This document shows positions 1 to 6,581 of a DNA stretch of 14,630 nucleotides, piece after piece. The stretch is from DATEJJ01 sp039649115 (GTDB lineage: Bacteria > Actinomycetota > Actinomycetes > Mycobacteriales > Micromonosporaceae), in contig JBBWZQ010000421.1 in assembly GCA_039649115.1 (NCBI GenBank), forward strand, positions 1-14,630, written 5' to 3'. The notes below the pieces were generated by a model. It had not been told where the DNA came from, made no database searches, and saw nothing but the letters and a program-made list of their open reading frames with translations. The translations under genes and the position numbers were made by a program. The number at the start of each line of letters is the position of its first letter. The first letter of the stretch is position 1.

Positions 1-2514
1 GAGCTGCTGCGGACCCTGGTGCTCGCGCTGGCGGCGACGCACTCCTCCGAGACGCTCAACTTCGTGCTGGTCGACTTCAAGGGCGGCGCGACGTTCTCGT
101 CGCTGGACCGGGTCCCGCACACCGCGGCCGTGATCACCAACCTCGCCGACGAGCTCCCGCTGGTCGACCGGATGGTCGACGCGATCAACGGCGAGCTGAT
201 CCGGCGGCAGGAGCTGCTGCGACGGGCCGGCAACTTCGCCAGCCTGCGCGACTACGAGAAGGCCCGGGCCGGCGGCGCGGCGCTCGCGCCACTGCCGTCG
301 CTGCTGATCATCTGTGACGAGTTCTCCGAGCTGCTGACCGCGAAGCCCGACTTCATCGACCTGTTCGTCCAGATCGGCCGGGTCGGCCGGTCGCTCGGCG
401 TGCACCTGCTGCTCGCCTCGCAGCGGCTGGAGGAGGGGCGACTGCGCGGGCTCGACACGCACCTGTCGTACCGGATCGGCCTGCGGACGTTCTCGGCCCT
501 GGAGTCGCGGGCCGTGCTCGGCGTGCCGGACGCGTACGAGCTGCCCCGCTCGCCCGGCCACGGGTACCTGAAGACGGGCACCGAGGGGCTGATCCGGTTC
601 AAGGCCGCGTACGTGTCGGGCGTGTACCGGCGCTGGGACGCGGGCAACGTGGCGGTCGGCGGGCAGGGGATGGCGTCGGTACACCCGTACACCAGCTTCT
701 ACCAGGCGCCGGCCCGCACCGACGAGGAGCGCGCGGAGCTCGTCGCCGAGCCCGATGACGACGTGCGCGGCGAGACACTGCTCGACGTGCTGGTGGGTCG
801 GATGCGCGGCCAGGGCGTGCCCTCGCACCAGGTCTGGCTGCCGCCGCTGCACGAGTCGCCGACGCTCGACCAGATGCTCCCGGCGGTCCGGGGCGACGGC
901 ACGCGCGGCCTCACCGTGGCCAACGCGGAGATGTTCGGCGCGCTGCGCGGCGTGGCGGGCATCGTGGACAAGCCGTTCGAGCAGCGCCGCGACCTGATGT
1001 GGCTGGACCTGTCCGGGGCGGCCGGCAACGTCATCACCGTCGGTGGGCCGCAGAGCGGCAAGACCACGCTCATCCGCACGCTCATGGGCGGGCTGGCGCT
1101 GACCCACACGCCGCAGGAGGCGCAGTTCTACTGCCTCGACTTCGGCGGCGGCGGGTTGACCGCCCTGCGGGACCTGCCGCACGTGGGCGGCGTGGCCACC
1201 CGTCGCGATGTCGACGCGGTCCGGCGTACCGTCGCCGAGATGCGCTCCGTGCTGCTGTTCCGGGAGCAGCACTTCGCGCAGCACGGCATCGACGGCATCG
1301 CCACGTACCGGCGGCTGCGGCGCGAGGGCCAGTTCGCCGACGACCCGTACGGGGACGTGTTCCTCGTCGTCGACGGCTGGCAGACGCTGCGCACCGAGTT
1401 CGAGGATCTGGAGCCGGTCGTCGCCGAGCTGGCCAACCGCGGTCTGGGCTTCGGCATCCACCTGATCGCCACCTGTACCCGCTGGATGGAGATGCGGCCG
1501 GCCCTGCGCGACATGTTCGGCACCCGGCTGGAGCTGCGCCTCGGTGACCCTTCCGACTCCGCGATCAACCGGCGGGCCGCGCTGAACGTGCCGGAGCTGA
1601 CCCCGGGGCGCGGCCTGACCCCCGACGCGTTGCACTTCCTCGCCGGGCTGCCGCGCATCGACGGCCAGCAGGACGCGGACAACCTCAGCGAGGGCGTTAC
1701 CAAACTGGTGCAGGCCATCCGCAACGAGTGGACCGGGCCGCTGGCCCCGCCGGTGCGGTTGCTGCCCAGCCAGCTGGACTACGAGGCGCTGCGCGCCGCC
1801 ACCGCCGACCTCGTCTTCCACCGGGTACCGGTCGGGATCGCGGAGCTCGATCTGCAGCCGGTACACCTCGACTTCGCCAGTGAGCCGCACTTCCTGATGT
1901 TCGGCGACGTGCAGAGCGGCAAGAGCGGCTTCCTACGCAGCCTGGCCCGGGGCATCACCGAGCGGTACGACTCGGCGCAGGCGCGCCTGATCGTGGTCGA
2001 CTACCGCCGCAGCCTGCTCGGCACCGTACCCGCCAGCCACCTCATCGGGTACGGCTCGTCCACGCAGGTGACCGCCGGTCTCATCCAGCAGGCTGTGGTC
2101 GTCATGAAGGAGCGGCTGCCCGGGCCCGACGTGACGCCCGAGCAGTTGCGCAACCGCAGCTGGTGGCGGGGCCCGGAGCTGTTCGTCCTGGTGGACGACT
2201 ACGACCTGGTCGCGACCGGGCCGAGCAACCCGATCCTGCCGCTGCTGGAGTTCCTGGCGCAGGGTCGCGACATCGGCCTGCACTTGATCGTCTCGCGGCT
2301 GGTCGGCGGCGCCGCCCGGGCACTCTACGACCCCGTGCTGGGCCGCATCCGCGACCTCGCCTCGCCGGGCGTCATCATGTCCGGGCCGAAGGACGAGGGT
2401 GTGCTGCTGGGCAACGTCAAGCCGCAGATCCTGCCGCCCGGACGGGGCTGGCTGGTGACCCGCCGCCACGGCGCGCAGCTCATCCAGCTCGCCTTCACCC
2501 CACCAGCCCAGTAG
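1..2514 (+). CDS. eccC: Type VII secretion ATPase EccC, 5'-partial
   Basis: FtsK/SpoIIIE-type motor ATPase that powers substrate recognition and export by the ESX (type VII) complex at the inner membrane. The frame is open from base 1, so the gene starts upstream; the first visible codons (ELLRTLVLAL) follow directly on the missing Walker A of ATPase domain 1. Counting from base 1, domain 1 shows DFKGGATF and the Walker B IICDEF (D106, E107). Domain 2 has the P-loop GGPQSGKTT (K354) and Walker B VVDGW. Domain 3 has GDVQSGKSG (K641) and Walker B VDDYDLV (first Asp at 732). About 837 residues are present of a family usually near 1,300, so the two membrane helices, the domain of unknown function and the start of domain 1 are missing. 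It is a single-chain EccC, not split into Ca and Cb. Its stop codon directly abuts the stop of the convergent gene at 2515. The identification rests on three ordered ATPase modules and is secure. Confidence 0.96.
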   Translation, partial: ELLRTLVLALAATHSSETLNFVLVDFKGGATFSSLDRVPHTAAVITNLADELPLVDRMVDAINGELIRRQELLRRAGNFASLRDYEKARAGGAALAPLPSLLIICDEFSELLTAKPDFIDLFVQIGRVGRSLGVHLLLASQRLEEGRLRGLDTHLSYRIGLRTFSALESRAVLGVPDAYELPRSPGHGYLKTGTEGLIRFKAAYVSGVYRRWDAGNVAVGGQGMASVHPYTSFYQAPARTDEERAELVAEPDDDVRGETLLDVLVGRMRGQGVPSHQVWLPPLHESPTLDQMLPAVRGDGTRGLTVANAEMFGALRGVAGIVDKPFEQRRDLMWLDLSGAAGNVITVGGPQSGKTTLIRTLMGGLALTHTPQEAQFYCLDFGGGGLTALRDLPHVGGVATRRDVDAVRRTVAEMRSVLLFREQHFAQHGIDGIATYRRLRREGQFADDPYGDVFLVVDGWQTLRTEFEDLEPVVAELANRGLGFGIHLIATCTRWMEMRPALRDMFGTRLELRLGDPSDSAINRRAALNVPELTPGRGLTPDALHFLAGLPRIDGQQDADNLSEGVTKLVQAIRNEWTGPLAPPVRLLPSQLDYEALRAATADLVFHRVPVGIAELDLQPVHLDFASEPHFLMFGDVQSGKSGFLRSLARGITERYDSAQARLIVVDYRRSLLGTVPASHLIGYGSSTQVTAGLIQQAVVVMKERLPGPDVTPEQLRNRSWWRGPELFVLVDDYDLVATGPSNPILPLLEFLAQGRDIGLHLIVSRLVGGAARALYDPVLGRIRDLASPGVIMSGPKDEGVLLGNVKPQILPPGRGWLVTRRHGAQLIQLAFTPPAQ

Positions 2515-3615
2515 TTACCGTCGGGGGGCGCCGAGGAAACGTTGTTCGGCGGTGGTCGGCGTGATCCAGACGTAGCGGTTGGTCTGGCCGCCGAGCATCG
2601 CCACCATGTCGTCGCCGAGCACCTGGAACAGGCGCTTGGTCGCCTCGTCCAGCAGCAGTACCGACGCCGCCACCTCCGCCTCGGCCTCGGCGAGCCGCTG
2701 CATGATGACCACGCTCGCGTCCTGCAGCGACGGCGTCCCGTACGCGGTGAGCTGGCGGAGCATGGTCAGCTGCGTCTGCCAGGGCCCCAGCGCGAGCGGC
2801 GTGGCCGGCCCGAGCAGGCCCGCGTCCCACAGCAGCAGTCCGGGCTCGGCGGCGCTCGCCGGCGGGATGACGGGCCGGTCCACGGGCAGCACGGCCACCC
2901 GGTCCCCGCGGCCGGTCGCCCACGCTCCGAAGCCTTCCCAGTACTCCGGCTGGGCGGACATGATGGCGACCCGGGCGCCCAGGGCCAGTGCCCGCAACAG
3001 GATGACCGTGGACAGCCACTGGCCGCCGACCACGGTCGCCCGGGTGGGTTCCGGCCGGAACAGCCGGACCGACACCATCCGCTGGTCCCGGTCGTGGCCG
3101 AGCACGACTCCGGTGCCGGCGGCGGACATGGTGAACTCCGACAGCGCCGTCTCCGAAGCCATGTGGTACCCGATCCGCAGCCGGGGAAGCTCACGGCCCT
3201 GCCCGCGGCCGGCCTGGGGCCGCGATTCGGTGAACGTGCCCGGGCCGTAGAGCGTGCCGTGCGGTGCCGTGGGCGGGGCCGGTGGGGCGCCGGCCGCGGC
3301 CGCGCGGGCCGATGCCGCGGCGGCCGCCGCTGCCGCTGCCGCCGCCGAGGCCGCCTGCTGGGCACCCAGCACACCGGGCGTCGCGAGGCTCTGCGTCGTC
3401 GTGGTCTCCGGTTGGGCCTGAACCGGCAGCGCGGGGACCGGTGCCGTGACCGGCTGCCCGGGGACCTGCGGCACGGCCGGCTGCGCTACCGGCGGCGCGG
3501 TCTGCTCCGCGACCCGGGGGCGTGGCGCCACGACCGCCGCGCCGGCCTCGTACGGGTGCGGCGGGGGAGTCGGTGGCGGACCTTCCTGTGCGCGGTGGTT
3601 GCCGGGACCGGTCAA
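2515..3615 (-). CDS. ESX-linked Ala/Pro-rich protein of unknown function
   Basis: A 366-residue protein I do not recognise as a named family. It starts at a TTG at 3615 whose last two bases form the TGA of eccE (TTGA overlap); a strong ribosome binding site 6 nt upstream supports this start. Residues 1 to about 145 are low-complexity, rich in Pro, Ala, Gln and Thr, with an uninterrupted run of 11 Ala around residues 91-101. No signal peptide or membrane helix is evident. Residues about 146-366 look folded: alternating hydrophobic strands and helices such as RATVVGGQWLS and LLRALALGARVAI, then VLLLDEATKRLF, ending TTAEQRFLGAPRR. The pattern vaguely recalls an FtsK/EccC-type fold in which the P-loop lacks its GK(S/T); that is inference only. 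Tight coupling to eccE suggests a role in the same apparatus, perhaps as a cytosolic EccE partner or a split-off EccE domain. Confidence 0.82.
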   Translation of the reverse strand: MTGPGNHRAQEGPPPTPPPHPYEAGAAVVAPRPRVAEQTAPPVAQPAVPQVPGQPVTAPVPALPVQAQPETTTTQSLATPGVLGAQQAASAAAAAAAAAAASARAAAAGAPPAPPTAPHGTLYGPGTFTESRPQAGRGQGRELPRLRIGYHMASETALSEFTMSAAGTGVVLGHDRDQRMVSVRLFRPEPTRATVVGGQWLSTVILLRALALGARVAIMSAQPEYWEGFGAWATGRGDRVAVLPVDRPVIPPASAAEPGLLLWDAGLLGPATPLALGPWQTQLTMLRQLTAYGTPSLQDASVVIMQRLAEAEAEVAASVLLLDEATKRLFQVLGDDMVAMLGGQTNRYVWITPTTAEQRFLGAPRR

Positions 3616-4907
3616 CGCGCGCCTCCCCCCGTTGGTGCCGACGCGTAGACGGCGGGCGCCTGCTCCCCGTCGAGCGGCAGCACCTCCGCGCCCACCTGCC
3701 GGGCCGCCTCGGTCAACGTGCGGCAACCGGCCGCGAGCTGGTCGGCGGGTGCCGCGACCCGGGTGAGGCAGTGCAGTTCGACGCCCTCCTCGGTGGGTTC
3801 GAGGATCACCGCGACGCTGGTGAAGGTCGCCTGCGGGCTGGTGGCCAGTGCCCGCACCAGCCCGCCGGACGCCGGCGGGGTGGGCCACTGCCGCACCCAG
3901 AAGCAGGTGTGCACCAGGCGGGTGGAGTGCCAGGTGGACCATTCCTCGCGGGCCGGCTCGGTCCGGGAACGCTCCGCGGTGGGAGTCAGGTCGCACGAGT
4001 GGGCCAGTGCGTCGAGCATCCCGTCGGCGTCCAGGACCTGGGTGGCCACGCCGGCCCGGTCCATCGCCCGGCTGGCGCGCCGGATCAGGCCGGCCACGAC
4101 GGCCGGGGCCTGCCTCGACTCGTCGGGACCGCCGACGCTCGCCCGGGCCAGCGCCCGCGAGTCCAGCCGTACCGCGATCCACGCGGTCTGGTTGGCCGGC
4201 ACGGCACCGTACCGGCTCAGCAGTTCGTGGTAGGACGCGGCGCACCACTGCTCGGGGTCGAGTGCGGTGGTCGGCGCCGGGGTCGTGTGCAGGACCACCT
4301 GGACCACGGCGCCGGGCTGTTCGGAGTCGGAGATCAGCCGGGCCAACCGGCCGAGCGGGACGTCGGCGACGATGTCGCCGCGCAACCCTGGATGCGGTAC
4401 CAGTGCCGCGATCGCGAACCAGCCGGCGCTGTCGGAGCCGATGCCGACCGGTGCGCCGTCGGCGGCGGACACGTTGGCGACCTGCAGGTCCGCAGCCAGC
4501 GTCCGCAGCGCGCGCAGCCGCGGGTCGGGCAGCCGGTCGGGAACCAGGCCGTGCCGGTGCCGGTAGCTCCACGACAGCGCCACCCGCTCGGTCCACCACC
4601 GGCCCCCGGTCCGGCCCAGCGCGATGACCGCGACGAGCAGGCAACCGGCGGAGACCACCACCAGTGTCCACAAGGGACTCCGGACGGTCGCTATCGGCAG
4701 CATCACCAGCAGCTCGACCAGCAGGAGCCGGGCCAGGCTGAAGGTGCCCAGGTATCCGGGCCGGGACCGCGCGACAAGGACGGGCGGGCCCGCCGCGGTC
4801 GGCGGCGGGGCACCCACGCGCGCGGCCGCTCGGATCGTGGAGGAGGCCTCCGTCATCGCATCCGGTCCCCGTCGTCTCGCAGCATCGTCCAGGTTCTCCG
4901 CCATCAT
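3612..4907 (-). CDS. eccE: Type VII secretion membrane protein EccE
   Basis: EccE is the peripheral membrane-anchored subunit of the ESX core complex (with EccB, EccC and EccD). The 431-residue product has a cytosolic N-terminal tail of about 50 residues. Two hydrophobic helices follow at roughly 57-75 (LARLLLVELLVMLPIATV) and 79-97 (LWTLVVVSAGCLLVAVIAL). Next comes the GGRWWTER signature at 101-108 and a soluble domain of about 310 residues, as is typical of the family. It starts at ATG 4907 (followed at once by a second ATG) behind a GGGGAGG ribosome binding site. The stop overlaps the start of the downstream gene. SUKH-A lies 94 bp upstream on the same strand, so the three may share a transcript. 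EccE sequences diverge strongly between actinobacteria, but two N-terminal helices plus the RWW motif beside eccC make the call good. Confidence 0.88.
   Translation of the reverse strand: MMAENLDDAARRRGPDAMTEASSTIRAAARVGAPPPTAAGPPVLVARSRPGYLGTFSLARLLLVELLVMLPIATVRSPLWTLVVVSAGCLLVAVIALGRTGGRWWTERVALSWSYRHRHGLVPDRLPDPRLRALRTLAADLQVANVSAADGAPVGIGSDSAGWFAIAALVPHPGLRGDIVADVPLGRLARLISDSEQPGAVVQVVLHTTPAPTTALDPEQWCAASYHELLSRYGAVPANQTAWIAVRLDSRALARASVGGPDESRQAPAVVAGLIRRASRAMDRAGVATQVLDADGMLDALAHSCDLTPTAERSRTEPAREEWSTWHSTRLVHTCFWVRQWPTPPASGGLVRALATSPQATFTSVAVILEPTEEGVELHCLTRVAAPADQLAAGCRTLTEAARQVGAEVLPLDGEQAPAVYASAPTGGGAR
3622..3630 (-). promoter_or_regulatory. Ribosome binding site for the TTG-start gene
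   Basis: Reading leftward on the minus strand, GGGGGGAGG lies inside the last codons of eccE, 6 nt before the TTG at 3615. This near-ideal Shine-Dalgarno at normal spacing decides the unusual TTG start and argues against the much longer open frame that runs on upstream in the same phase. Confidence 0.75.
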
Positions 4908-4916
4908 AGAGAGAAA

Positions 4917-4923
4917 CCTCCCC
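4917..4923 (-). promoter_or_regulatory. Ribosome binding site of eccE
   Basis: Minus-strand GGGGAGG, 9 nt before the ATG at 4907 and 12 nt before the next ATG at 4904. The spacing favours the first of the two tandem ATG codons. Confidence 0.6.
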
Positions 4924-4943
4924 CTCGCGCCGCCGCCCGCAGC

Positions 4944-4961
4944 CGGCCCGGGGCGGGGCCG
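4944..4961. repeat. GC-rich inverted repeat in the SUKH-A/eccE gap
   Basis: A 6-bp inverted repeat (CGGCCC, 6-nt loop, GGGCCG) sits in the 94-bp gap between the SUKH-A stop and the eccE start. In the leftward transcript it would fold as a short GC stem, but no T tract follows. It could be an attenuating leader hairpin or chance in GC-rich DNA. I see no convincing promoter in the gap. Confidence 0.25.
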
Positions 4962-5001
4962 CGCGAGCGAAGCGGGCGCCGGTTACCGCCAGCAAGCCCA
5001 G

Positions 5002-6057
5002 CTAGCGTATTTCGAAGGGTGTCACTACCGGATCGACGCCGGAGACATCCGTGGTGGACTGCCAGGCAGCCCGCCTGGCCACCGGCAGGCAGGTGCCGGC
5101 CAGGTGCGGGCGGACCTCGGACACCTGGCCGGATTCGACCAGGTCGGTGGCGAGCCGGCGCAGCGCCTCCGGCGGCGGCCGCAGTCCGGACCAGAACGCT
5201 TCCATGTCGCCGGCCAGGCGGTGCAGCAGCGTGTCGCGGATCCGCTCCGGAGTGTCCTCGTCGTCGGCCCGGGGATCGTCGTCGTCCCAGTACCAGACCG
5301 ATCCGGCGTCCTCGCCGTCGAGCTTGACCAGGAGCAGGCCGCCCTGCACGTACCCGATCGCCAGGAACTGCGGTGTCAGCCGGTCCCGCAGCCAGGCGTT
5401 GGCATACCACAGCTCCTGCAGCCGGTCGGTGCGGGCCAGGCCGAAGAACGGCTGGTCGACGACGAAGCCGAAGCCGGCCTGTACGCCGGGCCGCACCGGT
5501 ACCGCCCCGTTGGTGGCCGCGAGGAACTCGCGGTACCGCGGCGGGAGCGGGTACCCGAAGTGGCGGCCGAGTTCGTCCAGCGCGTCGTCCGCCACCGACC
5601 CCATCGAGTCCAGCTCCATCGTCGCGCCGTCCTCGTCCACGCGCAGCCCGTCGTCGAGGTCGCCGAGCCAGGTGGTGACGCCACCGAAGTGCCGGTACGC
5701 GCCGTGCAGGTCGATCGGTACCAGCGCGCACCGCCGCTCCCCGGCCACGTGCGCCCACGTCCAGCCGGGCGGCGTCAGCACGGTACCGGCCGGCGCCGCG
5801 GCGTCCTCCCACAGCGGGTCCCCGTCCAGCGCCATCCGCAGGTTGGCCGCGAGGACGTGGGCCACGCGCACCTCGTCGCGGGTACGACCGGGCTCGGGTG
5901 CGGGCAGGTCCACCATGGCGCGCGCGTACAGCAGCCAGTCGGGCGCGCCGGACGGCGTCACGAGCAGGCCCTGCCGGTAGCGCACCCGCAACACCGGCGA
6001 ACCGGGGTGGATGACGCGCAGCGCGAACCGCGCGCCGGGAGGGGATGCGGGGGCCAT
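5002..6057 (-). CDS. SUKH-A: WHH-like nuclease-fold domain fused to a SMI1/KNR4 (SUKH) domain
   Basis: 351 residues with no signal peptide or membrane helix, so cytosolic. Residues about 11-128 resemble the WHH-type HNH/Endonuclease VII toxin domain: PDWLLYARA (39-47), VLAAN (68-72), PPGWTWAH (96-103), LVPIDLH (112-118), then H123 and GG (125-126). The first His of the usual W-H-H is Ala102. Residues about 150-300 are a SUKH domain: YPLPPRYREFLAATNGA (169-185), FLAIGYVQGG (231-240) and an acidic WYWDDDD stretch (255-261). SUKH (SMI1/KNR4) proteins are known immunity factors against polymorphic nuclease toxins. The ATG at 6057 is chosen because the paralogue SUKH-B then aligns without a gap from residue 1. 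A strong ribosome binding site is not visible, and an upstream TTG-type start is possible. The gene is divergent from the lipoprotein gene 65 bp away and probably heads the eccE operon. The SUKH assignment is firm; the nuclease-fold assignment comes from motif reading. Confidence 0.85.
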   Translation of the reverse strand: MAPASPPGARFALRVIHPGSPVLRVRYRQGLLVTPSGAPDWLLYARAMVDLPAPEPGRTRDEVRVAHVLAANLRMALDGDPLWEDAAAPAGTVLTPPGWTWAHVAGERRCALVPIDLHGAYRHFGGVTTWLGDLDDGLRVDEDGATMELDSMGSVADDALDELGRHFGYPLPPRYREFLAATNGAVPVRPGVQAGFGFVVDQPFFGLARTDRLQELWYANAWLRDRLTPQFLAIGYVQGGLLLVKLDGEDAGSVWYWDDDDPRADDEDTPERIRDTLLHRLAGDMEAFWSGLRPPPEALRRLATDLVESGQVSEVRPHLAGTCLPVARRAAWQSTTDVSGVDPVVTPFEIR

Positions 6058-6122
6058 GAGCGGGCAGACTACCCGGCCCGGCGGGTCGGCAAGACAATCG
6101 ACCAGCATGGAAGAATGATCCA
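6058..6122. promoter_or_regulatory. Divergent intergenic region, presumed promoters
   Basis: This 65-bp gap separates the starts of SUKH-A (leftward) and the lipoprotein gene (rightward), so it should hold promoter elements for both unless transcription enters from elsewhere. Leftward, a TAnnnT hexamer (TAGTCT) lies near 6068-6073 with TTG-containing sequence upstream, at imperfect spacing. Rightward, GGAAG (6109-6113) lies 9 nt before the GTG at 6123 and can serve as its ribosome binding site. No clear operator palindrome is seen. Confidence 0.35.
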
Positions 6123-6569
6123 GTGACTGGACGCCAACACAGCATCCTCCGCCGCATGGCGGTCTTCGTCTCGGCGATCATGCTTGTGGCAGGGTGCACC
6201 TCGGGGAAAGGTACGGGTCCGACGCCGGGCGGCAACCCCAGGCCGACGTACAGCCTGGACCTTCCGCCGCTGCCGCCCACCGGCCCGTTCCAGGTGGCCC
6301 TGATCGTGGAGGCTCCGGGGGTCAAGAGCCTCAACATCGGGTACACGATCGGCGTGGGGCGGTCGGGCTTCCACCCGACCGTCGACGCGAAGGTGCCGTG
6401 GAAGGTCGAGACCGTGGTCGGCCCGACCTCCACCCTGCTGCTCGACCTCGTGGTGGACGCCGGTGAACAGCCCGGTCAGATCGGCATCTCCTGCGTGATC
6501 ATCGTGGACGGCAAGGTGGTCGTGCAGCACGCGAACTTCCGCGCGGTCGTCTGCCACTACGCCTTGTGA
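6123..6569 (+). CDS. MmpS-like lipoprotein
   Basis: A 148-residue exported lipoprotein. It has a positively charged start (RR at 10-11), a hydrophobic core, and the lipobox LVAGC with Cys25 as the lipidation site, followed by a Gly/Pro linker. Residues about 55-148 fit the small Ig-like fold of mycobacterial MmpS accessory proteins: YTIGV, VPW (91-93), IGISC (Cys124), the VDGKVV hairpin (128-133) and a final VVC (Cys144). The two cysteines could form the disulfide seen in this type of domain. MmpS proteins assist MmpL transporters, but no MmpL gene is in the window, so that role cannot be assumed. The protein would face the outside of the membrane, where ESX substrates emerge. Start GTG 6123 is preferred; ATG 6156 would leave too short a signal peptide. 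It is convergent with the large substrate gene, with only 12 bp between stops. Confidence 0.85.
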   Translation: MTGRQHSILRRMAVFVSAIMLVAGCTSGKGTGPTPGGNPRPTYSLDLPPLPPTGPFQVALIVEAPGVKSLNIGYTIGVGRSGFHPTVDAKVPWKVETVVGPTSTLLLDLVVDAGEQPGQIGISCVIIVDGKVVVQHANFRAVVCHYAL

Positions 6570-6581
6570 CGGACGGACGCA

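Noticed and set aside
2490..2545. Possible bidirectional terminator between the convergent genes
   Set aside because: Only weak C-run/G-run pairing with a long loop and no T tract; not supportable as a hairpin terminator.
3300..3360. GCC/GCG-rich stretch as a possible tandem DNA repeat
   Set aside because: It only encodes the Ala run of the 2515..3615 gene with mixed GCG, GCA and GCC codons; no repeat unit is conserved at DNA level.
3616..4995. Minus-strand open frame that would extend the 2515..3615 gene to about 826 residues
   Set aside because: The upstream part lies over eccE in another frame, is Arg/Gly/Ala-rich shadow sequence, and a strong ribosome binding site plus TTGA overlap mark the real start at 3615.
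3522..6126. Long plus-strand open frames (3522..5327 and 4624..6126) opposite eccE and SUKH-A
   Set aside because: Composition is dominated by Arg, Gly and Pro with no domain pattern, whereas the opposite strand carries recognised EccE and SUKH proteins.
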